A stretch of DNA of 26,863 nucleotides from an uncultured Burkholderiales bacterium (GCA_903856995.1 CAIODK010000054.1:1-26863), one strand, 5' to 3'. Positions 16,906 to 24,464 are shown, counted from the stretch's first letter. Notes: a model not told the origin generated them from the sequence alone. Numbers and translations: made by a program.

Positions 16906-17541
16906 ATGGCAAACATTCTGGTGGTGGATGACGAGTTGGGCATTCGGGACCTCTTGTTTGAGATCCTCAATGATGAAGGTCACGCGGTGGAGGTCGCAGA
17001 AAATGCGGCGCAGGCACGCATGGCACGCCACGCTGCGCGGCCGGATTTGGTCTTGCTAGACATTTGGATGCCGGACACAGACGGCGTCAGTCTGCTCAAA
17101 GAATGGGCCGGCGCGGGCTTGTTAAATATGCCCGTCATCATGATGAGCGGCCACGCCACGATTGATACAGCCGTAGAAGCAACCCGCATTGGCGCTCAAG
17201 CGTTTCTTGAAAAACCCATCACCATGCAAAAGCTACTCAAGGCTGTTGAGCAGGGTTTGGCGCGCAAGCCGCTTGTCATTGCCTCGGCCAAGCATGCCGT
17301 GGCGGCACAGACCGAACCCCACGCAGTGGTGCTGCCACCCACGCACCAAAGCTTTGATTTAGAACAGCCGTTGCGCGAGGCGCGCGACTCATTTGAGCGC
17401 GCCTACTTTGAATACCACCTCACGCAAGAGAGTGGCTCGATGACGCGCGTGGCTGACAAAACGGGCTTAGAACGTACCCATCTGTACCGCAAGCTCAAGC
17501 AGTTGGGCGTTGACCTCACGAAGGCCAAGCGCGCGGCTTGA
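16906..17541 (+). CDS. NtrX-like response regulator (receiver plus Fis-type HTH, no AAA+ domain)
   Basis: The product is 211 residues. The receiver domain (1-120) has acidic residues D8/D9, phospho-acceptor D52 in LLDIWMPDTDG, switch residue S81 and K103 in FLEKPIT. After a roughly 40-residue linker, the C-terminus is a Fis-type helix-turn-helix (about 150-205) with RVADKTGLERTHLYRKLKQLGVD. The receiver and HTH resemble NtrX, but the roughly 240-residue sigma-54-activating AAA+ domain is missing. Its HTH may therefore act with sigma-70 promoters or as a repressor. It is encoded just after its likely kinase. No frameshift is visible that would explain the short form. Confidence 0.88.
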   Translation: MANILVVDDELGIRDLLFEILNDEGHAVEVAENAAQARMARHAARPDLVLLDIWMPDTDGVSLLKEWAGAGLLNMPVIMMSGHATIDTAVEATRIGAQAFLEKPITMQKLLKAVEQGLARKPLVIASAKHAVAAQTEPHAVVLPPTHQSFDLEQPLREARDSFERAYFEYHLTQESGSMTRVADKTGLERTHLYRKLKQLGVDLTKAKRAA

Positions 17542-17621
17542 GTCGGTCCCGACGCAAGTTAAAAAAGTTACTCCATCGCTCGGATTTTTCTGAGTGCGCA
17601 TAAATCTTACCTTGCCGGTGC

Positions 17622-17627
17622 TACAAT
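17622..17627 (+). promoter_or_regulatory. -10 element of the tRNA-Phe promoter
   Basis: TACAAT is one base from the sigma-70 -10 consensus and is followed by a GC-rich discriminator (GCCCC), as in stringently controlled stable-RNA promoters. Transcription would begin a few bases before the tRNA. No convincing -35 is visible at 16-18 bp spacing. Confidence 0.55.
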
Positions 17628-17636
17628 GCCCCTCTT

Positions 17637-17712
17637 GGCCCGGTAGCTCAGTTGGTAGAGCAGCGGATTGAAAATCCGCGTGTCACAGGTTCGATCCCCG
17701 TCCAGGCCACCA
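17637..17712 (+). tRNA. tRNA-Phe (GAA)
   Basis: The 76-nt cloverleaf has acceptor GGCCCGG, D arm GCTC/GAGC, anticodon stem GCGGA/TCCGC with loop TTGAAAA (anticodon GAA), and T loop TTCGATC. The 3' CCA is encoded. Two stem positions are mismatched: C5 (17641) faces A68 (17704) in the acceptor stem, and A51 (17687) faces C63 (17699) in the T stem. All other stem pairs are canonical. A promoter -10 lies just before it and a strong terminator eight bases after it, so it is a single-gene unit. Confidence 0.93.
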
Positions 17713-17718
17713 AGACTC

Positions 17719-17756
17719 ACCCCGTAGCTTCGCAAGGAGCTACGGGGTTTTTCTTT
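17719..17756 (+). terminator. Intrinsic terminator of tRNA-Phe
   Basis: CCCCGTAGCT (17720-17729) and AGCTACGGGG (17738-17747) form a perfect 10-bp stem, 11 with the flanking A-T pair, with an 8-nt loop, followed by TTTTTCTTT. The T-tract is only on the + strand, so it should stop tRNA transcription before it runs antisense into rep. Confidence 0.92.
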
Positions 17757-17767
17757 GTCTTGACGGT

Positions 17768-19861
17768 TTACTTGTTGGCTGCGCTTTCGGCTGACGCTGC
17801 GGTGGCGCGTTGCGCAAACTCGGCGCGCAGGGCTTTGAGTTTTTCGCGTGGGTCTTCTTTGACCGTGTCTTTGTCCAGGCCCATTTCGGCGATGAAGCGG
17901 CTGGGTTGAGCGGCAATCATTTCACGGCCTTTTTTGCGTTTGCGGGTCCAGCTCACGGCCAGCGATCGTTGGGCGCGGGTGATGCCCACATACATCAGGC
18001 GACGTTCTTCTTGCAGACGTACGGCGATGTTTTCGTTGGTGTGTTCGTTACCGGGCTCGTCGTCCAAGCGGAAGGGCAGCATGCCTTCCGTGATGCCAAC
18101 GAGCATGACGTGTGGCCATTCCAAGCCTTTGGATGCGTGCAGGGTCGAGAGTGTGACCACGTTTTGGTCTTTCTCGCGCTCGGAGAGGGTGGAAAGCAGG
18201 GCGATGGTTTGGGCGACTTCGAGCAAGTTTTTCACTTCGTTGCCCGTGCTCACGCCCGCTGTGTCGTCAATCTGGCCACCGCAGCGCTGTGCCATCCAGT
18301 CACAAAACTCCATGACGTTGTGCCACTTCGAGGCGGCGGCTTTTTCGCTTTCCTCGCCGTCGTACAGGTGCTTCTCGTAACCGATGTCTTTGAGCCAATC
18401 GGTCAAAAACGAACGTGCATCTTCTGCGCCGGTGGTCAGGCGGGCGCGGAATTCGAGGTCATTCACATAGCGGCCAAACTCGTGCAGGCTACCTAAGGCG
18501 CGCGCATTGAGCACCGACGGCAGGCTGTTGCTGAACAGGGCCTCAAACATGCTGAGTTTGTATTGGCTGGCGAACTGGCCGAGGCTTGCCAAGGTTTGGT
18601 GACCAATGCCGCGCTTGGGTGTGGTGACGGCGCGCAAGAAGGCAGGGTCGTCATCGTTGTTTACCCACAGGCGCAGCCAGGCACAGAGGTCGCGAATTTC
18701 AGCGCGGTCAAAAAAGCTTTGACCGCCCGACACTTTGTAGGGAATTTGCGCCTTACGCAATGCTTTTTCGAAGATGCGCGCTTGGTGGTTGGCGCGGTAC
18801 AGGATCGCGAAGTCTTTGAGTTCTTTGAACCCGCAACTGCCAGCGTCAGTGCCGGCTCGCAAGGATTGAATTCGGGCAACAGCGCGCTCAGCTTCGTGTT
18901 CTTCGTTGTCCGAGTCCACCACGCGCACGGGCTCACCTTCACCCAGTTCTGAGAACAGGGTTTTAGGAAATAGCTTGGGGTTGAGCTGAATGACGTTGTT
19001 GGCCGCACGCAAAATAGCGCTGGTGGAGCGGTAGTTTTGCTCCAGCTTGATGACCTTCAAGGTCGGAAAGTCTTGCGGCAATCGACGCAGGTTGTCCAAC
19101 GTTGCGCCGCGCCAACCGTAGATGGACTGGTCGTCGTCACCCACCGCCGTGAAGCGGGCGCTTGAGTGGTCAGGACCGACCAAGCATTTGAGCACTTCGT
19201 ATTGGGTGGCGTTGGTGTCTTGGTACTCGTCGACCAGCACATGTCCGAGCTGGGATTGCCACTTGAGGCGAACTTCTTCATGGTCTTGCAGAAGTTTCAG
19301 GGGCAAGCTGATCAAGTCATCAAAGTCCACGCTTTGGTACGCGGTGAGGCGTTCTTCATAACGCGCCATGATTTTGGCGATGATGCGTTCGTTGTCGTCC
19401 TTGGCGAGTGCCAAGGCTTGGGCTGAGTTGAGGCCCATGTTCTTCCACAGGCTGATGGTCCATTGCCATTGGCGCGCTGTGGCGGCATCGGTGGTGCCGC
19501 CGGCGTCTTTCAAGATGCCGGTGACGTCGGCACTGTCCATGATGCTGAACTGGGGTTTGAGGCCCATTACCCCGCCGTCTTGGCGCAGCATGCGAACGCC
19601 TAGGGCGTGGAAGGTGCAGATCACCACATCTTTGGCGGCTTTGCCAATCAATCCCTTGGCGCGTTCACGCATCTCGGTGGCAGCCTTGTTGGTAAAGGTG
19701 ATCGCCGCAATGCGTTTGGGCTCGAGGCCCATTTGGATGAGTCGTCCAATCTTGTGCGTGATGACGCGCGTTTTGCCCGAGCCAGCGCCCGCCAACACAA
19801 GACAAGGACCGTGCAAGAAATTGACGGCTTCTTGTTGCGCGAGATTCAGGCCAGCAGACAT
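17768..19861 (-). CDS. rep: ATP-dependent DNA helicase Rep (UvrD/Rep superfamily 1)
   Basis: Rep is a 3'-5' superfamily 1A helicase that helps forks pass nucleoprotein blocks and acts in PriA/PriC restart. The protein is 697 residues. The Q motif region is followed by Walker A LAGAGSGKT (23-31) and motif Ia AAITFTNKAATEM. Motif II is DEYQD (211-215), and GDDDQSIYGWRGA is at 241-253. Motif IV is KLEQNYRS, motif V TLHASKGLEW (about 573-582), and motif VI VGITRAQ (625-631). Similarity along the whole length (for example FSELGEGEPV, NNEEHEAER-like and PYKVSGGQSFF phrases) favours Rep over UvrD or PcrA. It is convergent with tRNA-Phe and divergent from the AEC permease. No clear Shine-Dalgarno precedes the ATG. 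Confidence 0.92.
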   Translation of the reverse strand: MSAGLNLAQQEAVNFLHGPCLVLAGAGSGKTRVITHKIGRLIQMGLEPKRIAAITFTNKAATEMRERAKGLIGKAAKDVVICTFHALGVRMLRQDGGVMGLKPQFSIMDSADVTGILKDAGGTTDAATARQWQWTISLWKNMGLNSAQALALAKDDNERIIAKIMARYEERLTAYQSVDFDDLISLPLKLLQDHEEVRLKWQSQLGHVLVDEYQDTNATQYEVLKCLVGPDHSSARFTAVGDDDQSIYGWRGATLDNLRRLPQDFPTLKVIKLEQNYRSTSAILRAANNVIQLNPKLFPKTLFSELGEGEPVRVVDSDNEEHEAERAVARIQSLRAGTDAGSCGFKELKDFAILYRANHQARIFEKALRKAQIPYKVSGGQSFFDRAEIRDLCAWLRLWVNNDDDPAFLRAVTTPKRGIGHQTLASLGQFASQYKLSMFEALFSNSLPSVLNARALGSLHEFGRYVNDLEFRARLTTGAEDARSFLTDWLKDIGYEKHLYDGEESEKAAASKWHNVMEFCDWMAQRCGGQIDDTAGVSTGNEVKNLLEVAQTIALLSTLSEREKDQNVVTLSTLHASKGLEWPHVMLVGITEGMLPFRLDDEPGNEHTNENIAVRLQEERRLMYVGITRAQRSLAVSWTRKRKKGREMIAAQPSRFIAEMGLDKDTVKEDPREKLKALRAEFAQRATAASAESAANK

Positions 19862-19923
19862 TCAGGAGACATTTAATGTGAAGCGGGCAATGATACAGAG
19901 CACCCAGCGGGCAAAATAGCGGG

Positions 19924-20892
19924 GTGCTGAACATTCTTCTTGTTACTTTCCCCTTCTTTGCGCTGGTCTTGGCTGGTTTTGTGGCGGCGCATCGCCGTAT
20001 GTTGCCCTTGGACGCGATTCCTGGTCTGAACGGTTTCGTGCTGTTCTTTGCCCTGCCCTGCATGCTGTATCGTTTTGGCGCGAGCACGCCGATCGTGCAG
20101 TTGCTGGATGTCACGCTGTTTTTGACGTATTCGTTTTGTGCCGTTCTGATGGTTGGCTTTGTGGTGGCTGTCAGCATGAACAAGCGCATCGGGTGGAACG
20201 ATGCGTCGTTTGGGGCGTTAACGGGCGCGTTTCCGAACACAGGGTTCATGGGCGTGCCGCTGTTGGTGGCTTTGTTGGGGACTGCTGCTGCGGGCCCAGC
20301 GATTGTGACCATCGTGGCGGACATGATCGTTACCACGTCGCTGTGCATTGCCTTGTCTCGCTTAGACGGCGCGGACGAGCATGGCGCGAGCCGTGCGGCC
20401 AAGAGTGCACTCAAGGGCGTGCTGACCAATCCCATGCCGTGGGCGATTAGCTTGGGCGCGCTGTCGTCAGCGATGGACTATGAGCTGATGGGGCCCTTTG
20501 CTAAAACGGTGGGCTTGCTGGCTGATGCGGCGTCGCCCGTAGCGCTGTTCACCATTGGTGCGGTGCTGGCGCGTTCACAAATTCGCGTGAAGGAAAGCGG
20601 TCACCCACCTATTCTTTGGCGCGATTTTTTGCCGGTGGCCCTTTTCAAACTGTTGCTACACCCGCTGCTGGTGTTGTTGGTGCTCGGTGCTGTGGTGCAA
20701 ATGGGATTTCAAATCGAGCGGTTCACCATGGTGGTGGTGGTCTTGGTAGCGGCCTTGCCAAGCGCCAGTAACGTGGCTTTGTTGTCAGAGCGCTTTGGTG
20801 CGGATACGGGGCGCATCGCCATGATCATTTTGGTGGCCACCGCGGTATCCTTCTTCACTTTTTCGGGTGCGGTGGCTTTGCTCAGCGGGTAA
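19924..20892 (+). CDS. AEC-family (auxin efflux carrier-like) permease
   Basis: The product is 322 residues and hydrophobic throughout, with about ten predicted membrane helices in two five-helix halves. The first half has AFPNTGFMGVPLLVALLG, the AEC signature for the broken helix near the transport site. The second half has VLVAALPSASNVALLSERFG, its counterpart. Family members export small organic anions such as malate or auxin-like acids; the substrate here cannot be told. The start is GTG 19924 with a weak ribosome site. It is divergent from rep (62-bp gap) and convergent with priA (15-bp gap), so it is a single-gene + strand island in a - strand block. Confidence 0.88.
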   Translation: MLNILLVTFPFFALVLAGFVAAHRRMLPLDAIPGLNGFVLFFALPCMLYRFGASTPIVQLLDVTLFLTYSFCAVLMVGFVVAVSMNKRIGWNDASFGALTGAFPNTGFMGVPLLVALLGTAAAGPAIVTIVADMIVTTSLCIALSRLDGADEHGASRAAKSALKGVLTNPMPWAISLGALSSAMDYELMGPFAKTVGLLADAASPVALFTIGAVLARSQIRVKESGHPPILWRDFLPVALFKLLLHPLLVLLVLGAVVQMGFQIERFTMVVVVLVAALPSASNVALLSERFGADTGRIAMIILVATAVSFFTFSGAVALLSG

Positions 20893-20907
20893 TCGAGCGG
20901 GCTTTTA

Positions 20908-23010
20908 TTAAATGGCGAGTGGGTCCACATCCACCGCCCATCGGATCACCTGCCGATGTGCGCTGCGCATCGCGTGTAAATCAGACTGCCAATGTGCCAA
21001 GAAATGTTGCAATGCTTTGCGCGAGGTGCACTCAATCAACATTTGTGCACGCTCGATGTTGGCCACGCGCTGAATCGTCATGGGCACGGCGGGATACAAG
21101 TCGACCAACAACTCGTCGGCCAGTGCAGCCCCTGCATCGCGGGCCGCATTTAAAAAACCTTGCGCCGCCTCTTGGCTGCGCGCCTCTGCGCGCACCAAGG
21201 CTTGGAAGCTGAATGGCGGCAGGGTGGCTTGCTCGCGCTCTTGGAGCTGTTGTTCGGCGAAGGTGGGGTAGTCGTGCTGCTTGAGTGCTTCAAACAGCGG
21301 GTGCTGGGTGTGGAAGCTTTGCACCCACATTTCGCATGGGCTGATCAGGCTCATGCTGGCATCGCGGCCTGCACGCCCTGCCGCTTGCATGAGTAAGCTG
21401 AACAAACGCTCGGGTGCGCGGAAGTCGCTCGAGAACAAAGCGCCGTCGGTGTTGAGCGCAGCGACCAAAGTGACGCGGCGAAAGTCATGGCCCTTGGCAA
21501 TCATTTGCGTGCCTACCAGCACGTCCACTGCACCTGCATGCACCTCAGCCAGCTGGCGCTCTAACTCGCCTTTGAGGCGTGTGCTGTCGGCGTCAATGCG
21601 GGCAATGCGAATGGGCTCGCTATCTGGTCGGCGCACATCAGCCAAGAGCTCGGCTAAATGTTCTTCGAGTTGTTCAGTGCCTCGGCCCAAAGGGCTGATA
21701 TCTAAGTTACCGCAACTTGGGCACGCACGCGGCACGGGCTGCGTGAAGCCGCAGTGGTGACAGCGCAAGGTGCGGTCGAGTTTGTGGAACACGCGGTAGG
21801 CGCTGCAATGCGGGCATTCGCTTTTCCAGCCGCAGTCGTTGCAGTTGAGCACGGGCGCGTAGCCACGGCGGTTGAGCAGCACCAAAATTTGTTCGCCGCG
21901 CGTCACGCGCTCGCGCATGGCATCGAGCAGGTGGTTGGAGAACACCGTCTTGTAAGGCTGGCGGTTCATGTCCACGCGGCGCACCAAGGGCAAGGCGCCT
22001 TGGCCCACACGCGACGGCATGGCCAACCGCATGTAGCGGCCTGCGGGCTCAATGGCGGTGGCGGGGCGACTGTGGTGCCAACTCTCTAGTGAGGGCGTGG
22101 CCGAACCGAGAATAACTTTGGCACCTTCGAGCTGTCCACGATAGATGGCCAAGTCGCGCGCCGAGTAGCGTGCGCCTTCTTGTTGTTTGTAGCTTGGGTC
22201 GTGCTCTTCATCCACCACGATGAGTTGCAAATGCGGCATCGACGCAAACACAGCCATGCGCGTGCCCAACACGATGCGCGCTTCGCCACTGTGTGCGGCC
22301 AGCCAGTTTTTCAGGCGTTGCGCCGGCGTGAGGCTGCTGTGCATGGCCACCAAGCAATCGGCGCCCCACTGCGGCGCAAAGCGGGTGCGAAAGCGTTCTT
22401 CGAGTTGCGGCGTGAGGTTGATCTCTGGCACCATGACCAAAATTTGCGCTTGCGGGTCGCGTTCTAATTTGGCTTGTGCGGCGCGCAGGTACACCTCAGT
22501 TTTGCCGCTGCCCGTGTTGCCAAATAACAAGAACGGACCTTTGTGCGCGGCGATGTCGGTCAGAACTTGGGCTTGTTCGTCGGTGGGTGTGGGGATGGTT
22601 TGTGTGGCGCCTTCATACGCGCTCACGGCTTTGGGCTTGCGCTTCAAGCGGCGCGCCCACTGCTCGGTGGTGAGGTCGCGCAGTTGGCTAGGCAGGGCGG
22701 CCAAGGCCACCTCACCCGCGCTGCGTTGGTAGTAGCGTGCGGCAAACTGAACTAAGTGCCGCCAGTGCACGCTCAAGGGTGCAACGCCGTCGAGCACGCT
22801 GGCGATGGCGCGCAGCTGAAGTGGCGCGGCGATCTCCGTTGCCGTGTGCGCAGGGGCGTTGTCCCACACCACACCCAGCAACTCTCGACTGCCTAGCGGA
22901 ACACGCACCAAGGTGCCCGGCGCGTGAATGATGTTGCTTTCGTACGTGAGTGCACCACCTAAACCGCTGTGTGCGGGGGTGTGAACCATGACTGAAATTT
23001 GGTGCAACAT
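20908..23010 (-). CDS. priA: Primosomal protein N' (replication restart helicase PriA)
   Basis: PriA recognises stalled or recombined forks and starts DnaB reloading. The protein is 700 residues. The N-terminal 3'BD DNA-binding domain (about 1-110) precedes helicase lobe 1 with Walker A GNTGSGKT (164-171) and DEEH (267-270), followed by the aromatic-rich loop region DPSYKQQEGARYSARD. Eight zinc cysteines are at 390, 393, 399, 402, 417, 420, 430 and 433. Helicase lobe 2 has GTQMIAKGHDF and QAAGRAGR. The C-terminus ends in the typical WAVDVDP. The start is ATG 23010, or possibly ATG 22989; neither has a clear Shine-Dalgarno. The unusual AT-rich gap lies directly upstream. Confidence 0.96.
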   Translation of the reverse strand: MLHQISVMVHTPAHSGLGGALTYESNIIHAPGTLVRVPLGSRELLGVVWDNAPAHTATEIAAPLQLRAIASVLDGVAPLSVHWRHLVQFAARYYQRSAGEVALAALPSQLRDLTTEQWARRLKRKPKAVSAYEGATQTIPTPTDEQAQVLTDIAAHKGPFLLFGNTGSGKTEVYLRAAQAKLERDPQAQILVMVPEINLTPQLEERFRTRFAPQWGADCLVAMHSSLTPAQRLKNWLAAHSGEARIVLGTRMAVFASMPHLQLIVVDEEHDPSYKQQEGARYSARDLAIYRGQLEGAKVILGSATPSLESWHHSRPATAIEPAGRYMRLAMPSRVGQGALPLVRRVDMNRQPYKTVFSNHLLDAMRERVTRGEQILVLLNRRGYAPVLNCNDCGWKSECPHCSAYRVFHKLDRTLRCHHCGFTQPVPRACPSCGNLDISPLGRGTEQLEEHLAELLADVRRPDSEPIRIARIDADSTRLKGELERQLAEVHAGAVDVLVGTQMIAKGHDFRRVTLVAALNTDGALFSSDFRAPERLFSLLMQAAGRAGRDASMSLISPCEMWVQSFHTQHPLFEALKQHDYPTFAEQQLQEREQATLPPFSFQALVRAEARSQEAAQGFLNAARDAGAALADELLVDLYPAVPMTIQRVANIERAQMLIECTSRKALQHFLAHWQSDLHAMRSAHRQVIRWAVDVDPLAI

Positions 23011-23062
23011 GTCAAGCGTTGAGTTGAGGTGGTTTGTTCAGGTGTTTTAGCAGAAAGAGCGT

Positions 23063-23224
23063 TAAGTCTTTGATTTGAATAGGAATCAAGGCTAAATCAG
23101 TATTTCTGTGGATAACTTTGTTGATATCTATGCATGAGTGCTTCTGAAGGCGCATGCATCAAGGCTTCGAACAAATTGCCTCAAAAAAATGCAACATCAG
23201 ATTCCTATATAAATCAATGACTTA
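23063..23224. repeat. MITE-like element with 25-nt terminal inverted repeats
   Basis: The left arm (23063-23087) and right arm (23200-23224) are imperfect inverted repeats with 22 of 25 positions complementary. Shared blocks are AAGTC, TTGATTT and ATAGGAATC; the differences are one base after AAGTC and two in the middle. TA dinucleotides sit at both outer ends (TAAGTC and GACTTA), as in elements that duplicate a TA target. The 112-bp core has no coding potential. It contains a perfect DnaA box, an ATGCATG/CATGCAT inverted pair and a 9-bp direct repeat ATCAAGGCT (23085 and 23158). A non-autonomous transposable element is one reading; a long-range RNA or DNA stem is another. Confidence 0.5.
23107..23115 (-). 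other. DnaA box (perfect match)
   Basis: TGTGGATAA on the + strand is the reverse complement of the strict DnaA box TTATCCACA. It lies inside the inverted-repeat element, in an AT-rich stretch upstream of priA. Confidence 0.55.
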
Positions 23225-23292
23225 CAGGATGAAAAATATTTTTTGTTGCATGTCAAATTAAAAGCCAACTTGGTGCACGGGTTCAACTTTTT

Positions 23293-23301
23293 TGTGCATA
23301 A
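23293..23301 (-). other. Second DnaA box (relaxed consensus)
   Basis: TGTGCATAA is the reverse complement of TTATGCACA, which fits the relaxed DnaA consensus TTATNCACA. It has the same orientation as the box at 23107, 186 bp away, outside the inverted-repeat element. Confidence 0.4.
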
Positions 23302-23357
23302 GTATGAAGTCGAAGTACAACTTTTGATGACTTGACACTGCATTCCTAGTGTGGAAT

Positions 23358-24464
23358 TTACAATTTCCTGAGTGCGCGGGAGTGGTTGTGCACCGTCTCG
23401 ACCAGCACGCCCACGCTCTCTGGCGGGGTGAATTGGCTGATGCCGTGACCGAGGTTGAAGATCTGGGTCGGGCCGGTGGTGGTGGTGTCGGTGTGTGGTT
23501 GGCCAAAGGCGTCCAACACGCGACGTGCTTCGGTAGCGATGGCATCCGCTGGGGCAAACAAGGCATTGGGGTCTAGGTTGCCTTGCAGGGCTTTACCAGG
23601 GCCTCCGACTTGCCCGCCCACTTGTGCGCGGGCTTTTGCCAAATTAACGGTCCAGTCCACACCAAGTACGTCGCAATCGAGGTCAGCCATCTCAGGAAGC
23701 CATAGACCGCCGCCTTTGGTGAACACTAAGCGTGGGATGACCGAGCCATCGTGCGCGCGTTTGAGTTGCGACAACACGCGCTTGGTGTAGGCCATGCTGA
23801 ACTGTTGGAACATGCCATCGGCCAGCACGCCGCCCCAACTGTCAAAAATCATCACGGCCTGTGCGCCCGCTTCGATTTGGGTGTTGAGGTACAGCGCCAC
23901 AGCGTCGGCATTGATTTCCAAAATGCGGTGTATCAGGTCGGGGCGGCTGTACATCAAGGTTTTGACGTGGCGGTAGTCGTCAGAGCCTGCGCCTTCGACC
24001 ATGTAGCAAGCCAGCGTCCAAGGGCTGCCTGAGAAGCCGATCAGTGGCACTCGGCCATTGAGTGCTTTGCGAATGGAGGTGACGGCATCGAACACATAGC
24101 GCAGTTTGTTCATGTCGGGCACGGCAAGTTCGGCCACAGCCGCTTCGTCACGGACATTTTTGGCGAACTTGGGGCCTTCGCCGAGGGCAAAGCTCAGACC
24201 AAGGCCCATCGCGTCGGGAACTGTGAGGATGTCGCTGAACAAAATAGCGGCATCGAGCGGATAGCGTTCGAGTGGTTGCAGTGTGACTTCGGTGGCGTAG
24301 TCGGTATTGGTGGCCAAGCCCATGAAGCTGCCGGCCTTGGCGCGTGTGTCACGGTACTCAGGTAGGTAGCGACCGGCTTGGCGCATCAGCCAAACGGGCG
24401 TGTGTTCGGTGGCTTGGCGCATGCAAGCGCGTAAAAAGGTATCGTTTTGAAGTGGTGCAAACAT
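23358..24464 (-). CDS. hemE: Uroporphyrinogen decarboxylase HemE
   Basis: HemE decarboxylates the four acetate side chains of uroporphyrinogen III to give coproporphyrinogen III in haem synthesis. The protein is 368 residues from ATG 24464. The signature MRQAGRYLPEY (27-37) holds the substrate-binding arginines, and D78 in FSDIL is the central catalytic aspartate. The second signature region, GFSGSPWTLACYMVEG, and FDSWGG are intact, as is the C-terminal FNLGHGI. ATG 24464 is chosen because MFAPLQNDTFLRACMRQ aligns with the family N-terminus; the longer TTG frame from 24512 would overlap the upstream gene. It is the last gene of a dsbD-CoA-binding-hemE set. No Shine-Dalgarno is obvious; a palindrome sits right before the start. 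Confidence 0.95.
   Translation of the reverse strand: MFAPLQNDTFLRACMRQATEHTPVWLMRQAGRYLPEYRDTRAKAGSFMGLATNTDYATEVTLQPLERYPLDAAILFSDILTVPDAMGLGLSFALGEGPKFAKNVRDEAAVAELAVPDMNKLRYVFDAVTSIRKALNGRVPLIGFSGSPWTLACYMVEGAGSDDYRHVKTLMYSRPDLIHRILEINADAVALYLNTQIEAGAQAVMIFDSWGGVLADGMFQQFSMAYTKRVLSQLKRAHDGSVIPRLVFTKGGGLWLPEMADLDCDVLGVDWTVNLAKARAQVGGQVGGPGKALQGNLDPNALFAPADAIATEARRVLDAFGQPHTDTTTTGPTQIFNLGHGISQFTPPESVGVLVETVHNHSRALRKL

Larger units (their letters stand above)
23011..23357. other. AT-rich non-coding region between hemE and priA
   Basis: This is the only gap over 300 bp. It is clearly more AT-rich than the rest of the window, with runs such as AAAAAAAT, ATATTTTTT and CTATATAAAT. I see no credible gene or RNA gene in it. 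Besides the inverted-repeat element and two DnaA boxes it has ATGCAACA (23189-23196) facing TGTTGCAT (23244-23251). Further AAGTC/GACTT motifs lie at 23307-23311 and 23329-23333. No convincing terminator for hemE and no strong -10/-35 pair for priA could be assigned, though both should lie here. Confidence 0.7.

Noticed and set aside
17577..17596. Terminator hairpin after the NtrX-like gene
   Set aside because: CGCTCGG and CTGAGTG pair only with two G-U pairs and there is no following T-tract, so it is too weak to call.
20893..20907. Shared terminator between the AEC permease and priA
   Set aside because: The convergent 15-bp gap and its flanks show a T-rich run but no stem longer than about 4 bp.
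23011..23357. Chromosomal origin of replication (oriC)
   Set aside because: Only two DnaA boxes are seen, no dnaA or dnaN is nearby, and rpoBC would be transcribed toward the origin. Kept as a finding about DnaA boxes, not annotated as oriC.
23332..23364. Promoter on the + strand: TTGACA with TACAAT
   Set aside because: The two hexamers are 21 bp apart, and transcription would run antisense into hemE with no + strand gene downstream.
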